Assembly: GCF_004664715.2 (NCBI RefSeq)
Contig: NC_051069.1
Coordinates: 8,261,501-8,325,500, forward strand
Direction: 5' to 3'
From: Peromyscus leucopus
Lineage: Eukaryota > Chordata > Mammalia > Rodentia > Cricetidae
DNA length: 64,000 nt
The notes below the pieces were generated by a model, which had not been told where the DNA came from, did not search any database, and saw nothing but the letters and a program-made list of their open reading frames with translations. The position numbers and the translations under genes were made by a program. Shown here one piece after another: positions 51,008 to 62,582 of this stretch; positions within the stretch are counted from its first letter, which is position 1, and the number at the start of each line of letters is the position of its first letter.

Positions 51008-51305
51008 AACCAATCAGGAAGCTGCAGAGATATCTTAGCGATATCTAAGTGTGCTTAGTGCATAGCATGAGGACCTAAGTTTGGATCCCAGCACTGGGTG
51101 TGACTGTAGGCACCGGTAACACCCCACCCCACCCACTCCAGCCCCGTGCTGTGAGGGGTGGAGACAGGAAGATCACGGAGGCTTGCTGGCTGCCAGTCTA
51201 GCTCTGGGTTCAGAGAGAGACCTTGAATCAAAGGAATAAGGTGGAAAGTCATAGAGCATGATGTCTGAGGCCCTCCTCTGGCCTCTGGGCACATATGAAC
51301 ATGTG
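51008..51305 (+). repeat. tRNA-derived composite SINE, sense
   Basis: It has 'ggaagctgcagagatatcttagc', GGATCCCAGCACTGGGTGTG, 'cagagagagaccttgaatcaaagg' and GCCCTCCTCTGGCCTCTGGG. Confidence 0.75.
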
Positions 51306-51314
51306 AACCTGGAC

Positions 51315-51333
51315 AGCCAGGCAGGCAGGCAGG

Positions 51334-51380
<47 letters not shown>
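51315..51380 (+). repeat. (CAGG)n followed by (TC)n
   Basis: Five CAGG units run straight into about 22 TC units, at the tail of a SINE. Confidence 0.95.
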
Positions 51381-51385
<5 letters not shown>

Positions 51386-51799
51386 ATCAGGCCAGGCTTC
51401 TTTTCTCCTGCTCCATCTCCGCCTCAGCCTGCTCTGTATCTTCAATTCTGGCCAGTCAAGCACCATCTACTACCCATCAGAGCTTGGCAGAGGTCAGGAC
51501 CATTGACAACATCCCTTTTGGCCCCCAGACAGTGACAGCGGATGCCCCATGCTCGAGTGTGGTCACCCTGCCATCTTCCCAGCATGCTTCTTTTCTCTCT
51601 CTGACACGTTATGAGCAATCAGTGGTGGGATAGAGAGCCCTACACCTCCATTTCGGGAACTGACTCTCAAACAACCGTATCGCCTTGTCTCTGACATGTC
51701 AGTTGAAAAGACAGAAAAGCAGCCAGAAAAAAACCAAAAACAAACCTGTCACTGTGAAGGCAACTCCTCCCCAGTCACTTCAGTGGGACTTCCTGGGGG

Positions 51800-51965
51800 C
51801 TCTCGGGGAGCACATGAACCAAACACATATGCTTATTATGAGATGACAAAGGGAAAATCAATCCTGCCACCGTGGTTATTAGATGACTCCATTTGGAGTG
51901 ACAGAGGTTAACGTATCAGGCACCATCGGGCATTAATAATTAAATAAGAAAATGCCCCAGGATCA
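51800..51965. promoter_or_regulatory. Candidate regulatory island
   Basis: Repeat-free, AT-rich, with AAAATCAAT (51854-51862), GTTATTAGATGACTCC, GGTTAACG and CATTAATAATTAAATAAG. Inferred from motif density only. Confidence 0.28.
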
Positions 51966-52824
51966 CTTCAGAGGGAGAGACATGTAAATAAGTCAGCTGG
52001 CTTCTTCCCCTGTCCCTTCGGCCTGCATGCTAAGAGGCAGAGAGAGGAGCCAGGTTCCAGAGTTAGGGAGCTTCCTCCTGCTTCGGAGTGTGGGAGGCAC
52101 TGTAGCGGATGAATGGAGGGGCAGAGAAGGAGCCAGGGGGTGTGACTCACACCTGCCAGTGGGGTCAAATCGGTGCATGCCCCTGCCATGGCTTCAATTA
52201 AAGAGGGCCCCTGTAGCACCTACCTATGCCTGAAAACCCAAAGAAACCTCACAAGATGGCCGAGGCCCACAGAACAAGATCAAGAGCAGCCAGGGAGGGA
52301 CCTGGGGAAGCCCGGGTGGAGTAAACCGACGTGGGACGGGTAGAGCATGGGGGCGTGGAGGCAGATGCACACACTGGGGTGTGGAGGCCAGACATGGCAG
52401 GTGGCGGTGGGGGAGCCAGGTGGGAGAAGCTTGTGCCGTGGCCGAATGGGAATGCTGGAGGGTGGTTTACAGCTTGTGTGGGATGCTAGGTTACCGTGAG
52501 AACATGACAGAGACGTCTCAGGTAAGGGCTCTCAGGAGTGGATAATCTCAGCTGCCTCCTGCAATAGCCATGGTGCATGGTGCATCAGCACAAACCCCAG
52601 GCTCTGAAAAGACCTAAGGAGAGATCTCTCCAGTGGCACAGCCAGCTAGGTGAGCAGAGCTCCGCATGACCCCAGTGTGGGAGACTTTGCTTCTCTTGTT
52701 CAAGGTCAAGTCGGCCAGGAGGCCTGAATCATCCAGTTTATATCTTTAGCATTTGTGTCGGTTTATTCTGACTCTTCAGGGCCTTCTAGGTTGCCACCAG
52801 GTAGCTTCAGAGACACTGACCTTG

Positions 52825-53033
52825 GGCAGGGGGTGTGGCTCAGTCTGTGGAGTGCCTCCTTATCAAGCACCAGGCTCAGTATCAAGCACCAGGCTCATTC
52901 CCAGCACTGCATAGACTGAACTTGGCGGTGCTAATCCCAGCATTCAGGAAGTAGAGGCAGAAGATCAGAAGTTCAAGGTCATCCTCAACAACATAGTGAG
53001 TTCAAGGCCAGCCAAAAATACATGAAGCTTTCA
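52825..53033 (+). repeat. RSINE1/B4-like SINE, sense, with 19-bp internal duplication
   Basis: It has 'gtggctcagtctgtggagtg', then TATCAAGCACCAGGCTCAG twice in tandem (52861 and 52880), then GCTAATCCCAGCATTCAGGA and 'gttcaaggccagccaaaaata'. Confidence 0.8.
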
Positions 53034-53034
53034 G

Positions 53035-53058
53035 AGAGACAGAGAGAGACAGAGAGAC

Positions 53059-53115
<57 letters not shown>

Positions 53116-53130
53116 GAAAGAGAGAGAGAA
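53035..53130 (+). repeat. (GA)n-rich tract
   Basis: GAGACAGA units pass into pure GA and then GGAAGAAAGAGA. Confidence 0.95.
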
Positions 53131-53629
53131 AACAGAAACACAGAGAGAATGAGACCAAGACATTGACCTTGTAGCAAAGGAACCCCTCCTCCCTACCCAA
53201 GGAGTCCTGCACTGGCCTGGGCTGGCCATGCAGACTGAGCCAGCTTTGGCAATGCTGGCATCCTCGGGACACCTCTGTTCCATCTTTAGCTTGACTCCCT
53301 GGGGAGTCCAGCCTGTCCTCTTGATGACATACCACACCTGGCCAGGCACCAGGGGCTCTCGTAGACAATGTGCATAAACTGGGACAGAGAGCAGATAGAC
53401 AGATGGCCAGGGGACCTGTTGTTACAAAGTCCATCTGTGCAAAACTCCCAGAGCCTGTTTCCCCTTTCCTACCTGCCTTTCCTGAAGGTGCTAAAACTTA
53501 TGCACTGAAGCCAGAGCCATGGACCTAGAACCTCTTCCTCTCCGGGTCTCTCCAGTGAGTTCTTCTTTCTCAACCAGTTTGCACTGGCATCGGGTGGCAG
53601 CAGTCAGATACTGTTTTGTGGAGCCCAAA

Positions 53630-53762
53630 CTCCTGATCCTCCTGCTCCTACTTCCACAGTGACTGGGACTACTTGGTTTAGGTAGTGACTGGAATTGAAC
53701 TCAAGGCCTTGGGTATGCTGGGCAGACACCCTACCAACTGAGCTACTGACCAGCACTGTTTT
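53630..53762 (-). repeat. B4-type SINE, antisense fragment
   Basis: It has 'actgggactacttggtttagg', GAATTGAACTCAAGGCCTTG and CACCCTACCAACTGAGCTAC. Confidence 0.75.
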
Positions 53763-53849
53763 ATGGACCTTGGAAAGGTTCTTCTACCGCACCAAAGGGG
53801 ATGGAGGGGAATGACCGCTTGGAATGTATGCAGAGGAACAGGGAAAGAT

Positions 53850-54212
53850 AGGTCCTGGTTAGCTTTCTGTCACTGTGATAAAACACTGACCAAAAGCACC
53901 TTGGAGAAAGGGGTTTATTTTGCATATGTTTCATTGAGGGAAGTCAGGGCAGGAACAAAAGGAGGATATGTTCCTGAAGGAATGCTGCTTACTCAGGCTC
54001 ATGCTCAGCCAGCTTCCATATACACACCAGGACAGCCTACTGAGGGAATGGTGCCTCCAGCAGTGGACCGAGTCCCGTATCCATTAACAACGAGGGCCCC
54101 CAGTAGATGAACTGATAAACACAACTACTCAGTTCACTCCCTTTTTACTCAATTACTCCTTTTTTAAAGTAATTCTAGACTTTTATCAAGTTGACAATTA
54201 AATGTTAGAACA
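53850..54212 (-). mobile_element. hAT-like medium-reiterated element (URR1-like), antisense
   Basis: It has 'ggtcctggttagctttctgtcactgtg' at one end and TTTTATCAAGTTGACAATTA at the other, the reverse of the GTCAACTTGACA head at 9990 and 43229. Confidence 0.6.
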
Positions 54213-55042
54213 TGGTGCATGAAGACTAACAATGCTTGTCCTGGGCCCTGGATGGGGCCAGGAAAGCACAGACCCATGCATTTGGGGTCCCTACAGCTGT
54301 CACCTCTCCAAAGCTGCTCTTCTGTAACTACCCCAGACACAGCCTCTGAATTCTCTCTGGCCTTAAGAACCGGTCTTATTTACCTTTTCATAGACCCTTG
54401 CCCCACACCAGCAGAACACCCAGGGGCAGGAGCGTCCATCTGCTGCCTTCCCGGCTATGGTCCCAACACCAGAGCGCAGCCTGTATTGACAGGGATTCTC
54501 AGGTCATCTTTGTCAAGCACTTAGCCGATTCCACAGCCAGCCTCCACTCACCCCAGACCTTAAGAACATCCACCTGTCTCGCCTGACAGAAAACACCACG
54601 CATGCCATGTCATTCGATGAGGAGCACACGGCACACGCGACTGTGTGAACTGCAACACAGGAACACCAGTCTGTTGGCATCGGTTAGAGGAGGCACCCGG
54701 GACATCCTGAGCGTGATTCCGAGCCCTCTGTCTGGACCTCCCCATCAGCACGGGCACTTGTCTGCCCCGGGGAAGTAACACAAGGCAGGCATTGAGAGCT
54801 GGTCAATAGCTCACACTGCAAATGAGGACGAAGACTATCCTGAGCGGCCCATGAAAAGGCACTTTCAGGGCTGGGAGCAGCAGAAGCTGGGACTGATTGT
54901 GCACACACCTCACATCCCTCCCAGCGTGTGGGTGCAGAGAGACCTCTATCTTCTATTTATAGGGCATACACACGCTTCTGCTACTTTCTGAATAAAACAG
55001 AAAAGCCAAGTTTGCACGCAGGAGGCCAACACCGAGGTTATT

Positions 55043-55104
55043 GCCCAGGCTAGGAACCCTTCTCCCCTGCCCTGCCCAGGCTAGGCACCCCTTCTCCCCT
55101 GCCC
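55043..55104 (+). repeat. 31-bp tandem duplication
   Basis: GCCCAGGCTAGG...CTTCTCCCCTGCCCT occurs at 55043 and 55074 with near identity. Confidence 0.92.
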
Positions 55105-55479
55105 TGCCCCAGCTGGTTCGCCATCCCCAGACTCCTCTCTGTTTTCCAGACTCGCTGGGGTCTGATGGACAGGAGATGAGAGATGAAAGGAGGGGCCGCC
55201 GTCAGCCTCCTCAGACCAACACTAAGAGGCTCTGTCTCTGCCCTGACGAAGCCTCCTGCCCCAGTAATCCCGCCAGGGGCTGGCTTTATGTTGATCACTT
55301 TCTAATCTCCCTGTACCAAAATAGATAAATAAAACCAAAACTTTCCAAATAAATCCATATCTAGTCTCCGAAAGAATAGGAATGTTCCCTTGACCACAGG
55401 AGTGCAGGGTTCCAGCGCCAATGTGGCAGCCCTGTGAGGTGTCTGCACCTCAGGATAAATCAGAAGGTCTTACAGTCCC

Positions 55480-55665
55480 CTCCCGGACATGTTAAATGTC
55501 TTCCTCGAAGCTGGGCTCCACCACCCTGATAAATCCTGCTTTCCCCTTGCCCAGGAAGCCTCACGCTGCAAATCTCAAGAATGACGTTAGGGAGGCTGCC
55601 AACGTCCATTCGTCAGGATTAAAAGACTGCCCTGTCCCCTCCATCTCCTGTCCTGCTGACAGCAA
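55480..55665. promoter_or_regulatory. Candidate regulatory island
   Basis: Repeat-free, with ACATGTTAAATGTC, CTGATAAATCC, GAATGACGTTAG (CRE-like half-site) and GGATTAAAAGAC. Inferred. Confidence 0.22.
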
Positions 55666-56499
55666 GTAGCCCTGACCTCAGGCAGGCTGGAAAGAGAGCA
55701 CAGCATACCCATGGGACTGGAGAGACATCTCCAGACTAATCAGGTGCTGGCCTCCTGCCCCATTCCAACAGCTCTGGGTTCTGCCTGCCCCCCACTCTCT
55801 GCTCCCCACTCCCAAACAGGCAGCCTCATATCCATGGCCTCCAGCCCTGTGTAGATGAAGGCAGAAAACTTATCTGTGTTCTTAGACCATCCTATTTCTC
55901 ACAAAGCAATTATCTCCATCTTTCCATTTCTTTGCAAATCAGGGCACACTCAGCCAGCCCGGCTACTCCCCACCTCGCTCTCCACATGCCTGCCCACTCT
56001 GTCTGCTGCTCTCTCTCTCAGCTGCGGCTCTCTAAGAACTATAGGGAGTCCCTGACGCCCAGGCACCAAATTGTAGCTCCATCTTCAAAACCTCCATGAC
56101 ATAAACATCCAGGGAATGGGGTTATCTTTGGTGGGTTGGACCTCATTCCTGCCCACTTGGGGGAAAAAAAAAACTTTTCTCAAACACAAGATGTAACCAC
56201 AAGTGGACTAGGGCACTGGGTCCTCGAGTGTCATTCTTGTGTCTCCGGGATGTGACTTATGTCATCTGGACAGCAAGCCTTAGGGTGTCAAAACTGGCCT
56301 AAGGACACTCAGCAGCATCTGCTGCCCAACACCTTGTGCCCTAGGAGGGGAGGTGATTTCCTCAGGGACAGGCAGCAAGGAGACTGCAGGGCTCAGGTAA
56401 AGCAACAGGAGTCATCAGCGATGGCTCCAAGGCCTAAAGGCAAAACCCAGTGAAAACCACGGCCTGCACCCCACCCCCTCACCCCACCTCACCCCACCT

Positions 56500-56706
56500 T
56501 TTTTTTGATAGTATGTCAGGTCGCCCAGGCTGACCTCAAACTCACGAGTAGCTGAAGATGACCTTCCATTTCCAACCCCCCTGCCTTCACCTCTGAGATT
56601 GCAGGTAGGAGCCACCACACCTGGCGTATGTGGTGCTGGGGATGGAACCCGGCGCTTTGTGCATGCTAGGCAAGCACCCCAGCAACTGAACTACATCCCG
56701 GGCCAG
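56500..56706 (-). repeat. RSINE1/B4-type SINE, antisense
   Basis: It has TTTTTTGATAGTATGTCAGG, CGCCCAGGCTGACCTCAAAC and 'gcaagcaccccagcaactgaactacatccc'. Confidence 0.88.
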
Positions 56707-57384
56707 GGGTCGTGTTTTTCATGGACAGTGTCACTAACATCACAGAGCTCTGAAAGCTGCGCACTGAGAGCAGGTGAAGTGTCTGCCCAGAGAGGATGTC
56801 CAATGAAATATTCATTTGCTCCCGACACAGAGCCTCCACCTCCGAGACCCTTGCAGCTCTGTAATTTTGGCTTTCAGAGTTTCTAAGAAGTCAGGAGAAG
56901 AAAAATTGTGGATAGGAAAACCTCTTGCTGGAGAACCTGGCCTCAGAATAGCAAACGGGCTGGTTAGGTCAGGCCTAACTATAGCTATCCAGATGGGCCC
57001 CATCCTTCATCTATCCATTAAGCCATAGTAACACTGGGGTGACTCCAGTATGGCCCAGCTCCAGTCCCCCAAACATCTGCTGCAGGTATGTGGGAATGCT
57101 GTCAGAGGCATAGGCCTCTGGAAGAGGCTGGTTCAAAGCACCAATGTGTTTCCTGCAAGAAGCCTGGGGCAAGTGCAGGGGGAAATCAGAGACCTTTGCT
57201 CTAATCAGTGTTCCATAGCCTGGTATCCACACTGATCAAAGCCAAAGGCAGGTCAAAAGCACCAGTCTTAGAGAGATGTAGCCCTGAAGCAACGTAAACT
57301 GAGGCACCCACGGGGGCCTCAGTAAGTCACTTCCGGCATGCCCACTCACATAGTACAAATGTTAAACACTTCGATGAAAAATGT

Positions 57385-57505
57385 ATACGGGGGTACACAC
57401 CTGTGGTTCGAGCACTTGGTAAAGGGTGGCGGAGGCAGGAGGATCACATGAACCCAGGGGTCTGAGATCAACCTGGGAGACACAGTACTCAAAAACAAAA
57501 GAGAA
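57385..57505 (+). repeat. B1-like SINE, sense, diverged
   Basis: It has 'gggggtacacacctgtggttcg', GGAGGCAGGAGGATCACATG and 'tgagatcaacctgggagacac'. Confidence 0.6.
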
Positions 57506-58209
57506 AAGAAGAAAGTGTATGCATATATAGAGAGAAGCAGAAAGATCTAGAAGCTACAAACAGTGCTTTATAGGGTTGTCCCATGGGGGAGGAAGCAGGA
57601 AGACAAGGCTCGTGCTTCCTAAGCGTTGTTATGATGATGGTGTTCTACATTCAGCATTATCACCACAGGCATTGGGATAGCAAAGATAATTAAATAAGAC
57701 CCCGACGTACTGTGATGTGGGAAATACGGGTTACAAAACAGTGCAAACAGCGCCACCACAATCCTACAGAGTGCCACTCACATGTGAACTGACTGAGGAG
57801 CCATCCCACTCAGCAGACCTGAGGGGCTGCAACCGCTGGGGACACGGGCCCCTTTACGGAGCTCCCCAGGAGGCCCTTGAAGCCATCTTGCTGGGGAGGA
57901 GCCCACCACCTCCATTGGATGCCCCGAGTCTTCTCAGTGAGCATATCTGGGCTGTGATTAAGAACATTATACTATTTCAAAGACCCAAAATGATCAGACG
58001 AATGGGAAAATGGATGGTTAATGTAGATTTTTGTCAGCTCTATTCAGGATAACCCGTGGATCAGGTATTTGGATTTTAAAAGAAATTTATTGCAGCCCTT
58101 TGTTCCCGATGCCAGTGAATTCTGGCTCAGAGCCTGGTCAGGTCAGCCCTGCTGGGTACTTCACCATCACCAAGGCAACAGCCAGCTCCATGAGGCCCAG
58201 AATCTCAGG

Positions 58210-58320
58210 GGGCTCCTGGTCCCCCATCCCAGTTCTGCATCTCACCAACTGGGTGGCCTTGGGTGGGTCTCCCAACATCTGGAACCTACATTTCTTCATC
58301 TTTAAAGAGGGGAGAGTAAA
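58210..58320 (+). repeat. MIR remnant
   Basis: GTTCTGCATCTCACCAACTG, TGGCCTTGGGTGGGTCTCCC and 'tttcttcatctttaaagagggg' follow MIR. Confidence 0.7.
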
Positions 58321-58379
58321 AAATCCAGCTCACTTTGTCAGTCCATTTATTGATTGCTTGCTTGATTTGTCTACATTTT

Positions 58380-58590
58380 AATTTTATTTATTATTATCAC
58401 TGTGAGAGAGAAAGACAGAGAGACAGAGTCAGAATGGGTACGTATGTGCCACAGCAGGCATGCGGAGATCAGAAGACAACTTTGGGGAGCCGGCTTTCTC
58501 CGTGCACTGTGGCTTCCAGGGATTAAACTCAGGTCATTATGTTTACGCAGCAAACCCATGAGCCACTGAGACATCTCACTGGCCCTGTTT
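58380..58590 (-). repeat. tRNA-derived SINE, antisense
   Basis: It has 'catgcggagatcagaagacaac', GGGATTAAACTCAGGTCATT and GAGCCACTGAGACATCTCAC. Confidence 0.85.
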
Positions 58591-58591
58591 T

Positions 58592-58758
58592 TTGTTTGGT
58601 TGGTTGGTTTTTTTTTTTTTCTGTGTAGCTTTGGAGCCTGTCCTGGAACTCACTCTGTAGCCCAGGCTGGCCTTGAACTCACAGAGATCCACCTGCCTCT
58701 GCCTCCCAGAGTGCTGGGATTAAAGGCGTGCTCCACCACTGCCCGGCTTGTTTGTTTG
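58592..58758 (-). repeat. B1 SINE, antisense
   Basis: A T-run precedes CTGTGTAGCTTTGGAGCCTG, CCCAGGCTGGCCTTGAACTC and GCTGGGATTAAAGGCGTGCT. Little diverged. Confidence 0.95.
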
Positions 58759-58977
58759 TTTGTTTCTTGAATGAGTTCCTTGTAAATTCTAGATAATAAA
58801 CTGCTGTCAGACGTAGAGCTTGTAAAGATTTTCGTTCATTTCACAGGCTGCCTCTTCACCGACTAACTACTTCCTTTGTGGTGTGGAAGCTTTAATCTCA
58901 TCCCTCAACTGCTTCCTAAGGAAAGATTTTAAATAGACATGGAAGACCGTAGACATGCATGACAGGAGAGTAAAAGT

Positions 58978-59360
58978 GAAGGGCTGGAGAAACGGCTCAG
59001 GAAGTGAGAAAGCTCGCTGTGTAAGCACAAGGACCTGAGTTCAAATCCCCAGAACCCACATAAAATGCCAGGCTTGGAAGGTCGCATGTGCTCATAACCC
59101 ACTGCCATGGCGAGTGAGGGGGGCACAGAGACAGGAGCTTGCTGGCTGCCAGTCTAACTCAGGGCTCAACGAGAGACCTTCTCGAGAGAGCCACGTGGAG
59201 GGTGATGGGGCAGGACACCTTCTCAGGCCTCCATGCCCCCCTGTACACATATACCTCCCCAATCCCGCCACACAACACACAGGGCCAGGGAGAAAACCCA
59301 GCAGGTGAAGCTCTTGACTGTAAGCACAAGGTCCTGAGTCTGAGATCCAGGACTGTGTTT
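58978..59360 (+). repeat. tRNA-derived composite SINE, sense, with further SINE piece
   Basis: It has GAAGGGCTGGAGAAACGGCT, GAGTTCAAATCCCCAGAACC and 'cagggctcaacgagagacct'. A second tRNA-like piece at 59290-59345 precedes an A-run. Confidence 0.75.
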
Positions 59361-59528
59361 AAAAAAAAAAAAAAAAGCAAGAGACAGTGGCCCAGACTTT
59401 TGACCCCAGCACTGGGAAGGCAGAGGTGGCCTCCTGCCATGGACTCAAATAAACATGGTGGATGGCAACTAAGGAACCACAACCAAGATTGCCTTCTGGT
59501 CTACACACACACATATGCACGGACGGAT

Positions 59529-59529
<1 letters not shown>

Positions 59530-59565
<36 letters not shown>

Positions 59566-59572
59566 CACACAT

Positions 59573-59614
<42 letters not shown>

Positions 59615-59618
59615 GCAC
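59530..59618 (+). repeat. (AC)n with ATGC interruptions
   Basis: Two long AC tracts are separated by ATGCACACATGCGCAC. Confidence 0.96.
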
Positions 59619-59875
59619 GCTCATACACAAGTAGAAGTCAAATTGTCTAAGGGGACAAACCGAAAGGGACTAACAGAGGGGAGGGGCAAGAAAACAGAGC
59701 AAAGAGACTATGGAGGGAGGTTTGTTTAATATATCAAATATATTTGGATAAAATACATTTGTATAAAAACTTTAAAAGTAAATTAATTAAAACAAAAAAA
59801 AGTGGCTCACAGGACGACAAGAAGTTAAAGAAGCAAGAGTAGAGTCAGGGCCCAGGAACAGGTGCCTCCGCCCCG

Positions 59876-59916
<41 letters not shown>
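59876..59916 (+). repeat. C41 homopolymer
   Basis: An uninterrupted run of 41 C, followed 24 bp later by a shorter C9 run at about 59941. The opposite strand is G41 and could form G-quadruplexes. Its length may be an assembly estimate. Confidence 0.95.
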
Positions 59917-59917
<1 letters not shown>

Positions 59918-60394
59918 CACATGCTCAGTTCTGCTGCACGCCCCCCCCCTAACTCCGCACGACTCTCCAGATGGGGTGTGGGGGCAGGACCTCAGCGCAG
60001 ACATTCCTAGGAGCTGGCTGAGACTCCGCCCAGTGAAGGGCTGCCTCCCTAGGGTGCTCCAGGTCTTCTAGAAAGGACAGAAAGGACTGGAGATGAAGTC
60101 CACAGGCCCCAATGACACACAGTGGAAGCTAGAGCTGACTCCAAGGCTAGACCAGAGGCCAACTTGGCTATGTCTGACCTGGGCCTTGTGTTCAGGCTAC
60201 TCTTTCATTAGAAGTATTTGTGACTGAACAATGATTCTGAGCTCTAGTTTCTTAGGGGAATAAACTGCTCTCTCAACTTCTAGAACTTGAGTGTGGATTG
60301 ACCCAGTCACACGGTTCCACGGGACACACACCCTGTCCCTTGTTGCCCCTGGTTTAATTTGCTGAATGGCACACAAGCCCCAGATTCATTGTGT

Positions 60395-60865
60395 CCCTGG
60401 CCTGATTACTCGTATTTCGTTTCAGTATTTTCCAGGAAATTGTTCATTAAGGCTAAAAGCACCTGCTTACAGTAAGAGGAGCATCATACAAAGGCCCTGT
60501 CACGGGTGCCCAGGAAGGACATTAATTAACGAAGGGAAAGCGATCAAACAGATTATAAATTAAAGATCTGAAAAGAAATATCTGACGTTCAGTGGATTAT
60601 GAGAAAAGGCTGAAATTAAATGTCGTAGCTCCAGACCACGGTGGGGTTAAAAAAAACAGGAGGAAAAAAATTACAGAAGGTGGCAGAGGTAACGATCTAT
60701 TTCTGGAGCAAGTAAAGCCTGGCTTCCATTAAGAGAATTATAAATCAATTGTGTTTTGTCTAGGGGCATATACGTGTGGTGTGTGCTAAATTAAAAAGCC
60801 TAACACGTCAGGTAGTTCCTTCCGAGAGGCCTACGGATGATGCAGATGGAGGCATTTCGGCCTGC
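60395..60865. promoter_or_regulatory. Candidate distal regulatory / conserved non-coding island
   Basis: About 470 bp of repeat-free, AT-rich sequence between repeat-dense flanks. It contains ATTAATTAAC (60521-60530), ATTATAAATTAAAGATCTG, GAAATTAAATG, AATTATAAATCAATTGTG and CTAAATTAAAAAGCC. No open frame or repeat explains it. Function is inferred. Confidence 0.35.
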
Positions 60866-61099
60866 AAAGAGGTATGACGGGTTATGAGGAGGTCAGGAGA
60901 GTTGAGTTGCTGGGTCACTCGTCAGGCCAAGCAGGACTCAGGTCACCCTGAGCACTAGGATGGAGGGAAAATAGCAGTCCCACCTCAAATAACTGGAATC
61001 TTCCATTACTGGAAGGTGGCCATGTCCACCAGGGCCTGTCAGGTAATACCACCACCCCAGAGCTACCCAGAACTGCTCTTTTTCCTCTCTGAAAAGAAG

Positions 61100-61300
61100 C
61101 ATCCAGGGGCTGGGGGCATGATTGGTAGAGTAAAAGCCTGGGTCTATAAAACCAGGTGCACTGGTACATACCTGTACCAGTGTACTCGGGAAGTGGAGGA
61201 TCAGAAATCCAAAGCCATCTCTGGCTGCATTGAGAGGTCAAGGTCAGCCTGGGCTAGAGACTCTGTCTCAAAGGGAGGAGGGGGAAGGGAAGGGAAGGAA
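61100..61300 (+). repeat. RSINE1/B4-like SINE, sense
   Basis: It has 'ggggctgggggcatgattggtagag', then 'gtactcgggaagtggagga', CAAGGTCAGCCTGGGCTAGA, and ends in (GGAAG)n. Confidence 0.75.
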
Positions 61301-62284
61301 AGGAAAGAAGTTTCCAGAGCGCGTTGATCATCCATTTACTCAGCTCCTTCCCTCTGCTCATAGCTACTCTAAAGGTCTTTGGGGAAGATGAGCCTGAAAT
61401 CACACAAAATGTCCTAAACCCAGAGGGATTTTACCCATGCAGGAAAGAAGGGGTTACATGCAAAAAGACTTTTGGTAGCTGGTACCAGAACCACGGAAAA
61501 CTGATTAACTTCCCGCTCCACGGAAGAGTCAGAGATTCACGCAGCTCTTCAAGGCAAAGCTGAGGCAGGGACAGGCCCCTCCCCAACATCCGCTTTGCTC
61601 TGTTGCCTTCTGCTCCTTCCCCAGACATCCCTGGCCTAACCTTAAAATGCTGAGTCACCAGTAGGTAGAAAATTGGGAGCTCATGCCAAGACTAACCCTG
61701 GCTTCCCCTGTGGTCTAATTCCAAGGTATGCCCACGAATTTCTAAATCTACCATAATGCATGTGGGGACTCAGTGGGGTGGGAAGGGTGAGAGGCAGGCT
61801 TCCTAAACTCGGGTAGGTCACTGACACAGGTCCCTTCAGCTGCGCCAAGATGGGGGAGAAAAAGAGACAGGCAGGGACTGTGGTGGGGAACAGGAGGGTG
61901 GGAACCCTGTCGGCAGGAATTAGGCATGGGTAGCCAGCTAGAAAACTGGGGTTGGAAGTTCAAATTCAAGTGGACACTGGGTACTCCCAGCTCTGAGAAT
62001 GGCCCTTGTTAGCTCCAACCTGGATGTCCATGGAGCCAAAGAACATTCCAGCTGTACCCCAGCCACTGTGCACCTCCCGAATACCAGGGCTAAGGAGGAA
62101 TGGATGTCTCCTGAAAGCCTGCACCAGGCAAGGCACTGGGTGGGCACATGGTCCTCCCCACAACTCTGAGAAAGGTATTATAATCTCCGTTTGCAGTTAA
62201 CAGGATGAAGGCTTCCAGGTAGACATGGCTGAGTTAGGAGTTACCCTATGTGAGCACCATTCTGCTCCCAGAGAGGTCTCCGTC

Positions 62285-62492
62285 CTTAAGTTTGGTTTGG
62301 TTTTGAGACATTCTCACGTAGCTTAGGCTGACATGACACTTGCTATGTAGCAGCTGATGCCTCTGAGCCTCTGATCCTCCTGCCTTTACCTCCCATGTTC
62401 TAGGACTACAGGTGTGCACCTCCATTCCTGGTTCATGTGGTGCCGAGAATTGAAGCCAAGGCTTCATGTACACTAAGCTCAGCTTAGGTCTT
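62285..62492 (-). repeat. RSINE1/B4-type SINE, antisense
   Basis: It has 'ggttttgagacattctcacgtagc', CTAGGACTACAGGTGTGCAC and 'cttcatgtacactaagctcagc'. Confidence 0.8.
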
Positions 62493-62518
62493 CCTATTTT
62501 GGACCCAGGGGCTTGAAT

Positions 62519-62525
<7 letters not shown>

Positions 62526-62574
<49 letters not shown>
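62526..62574 (+). repeat. (GT)n microsatellite
   Basis: About 24 uninterrupted GT units. Confidence 0.97.
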
Positions 62575-62582
<8 letters not shown>

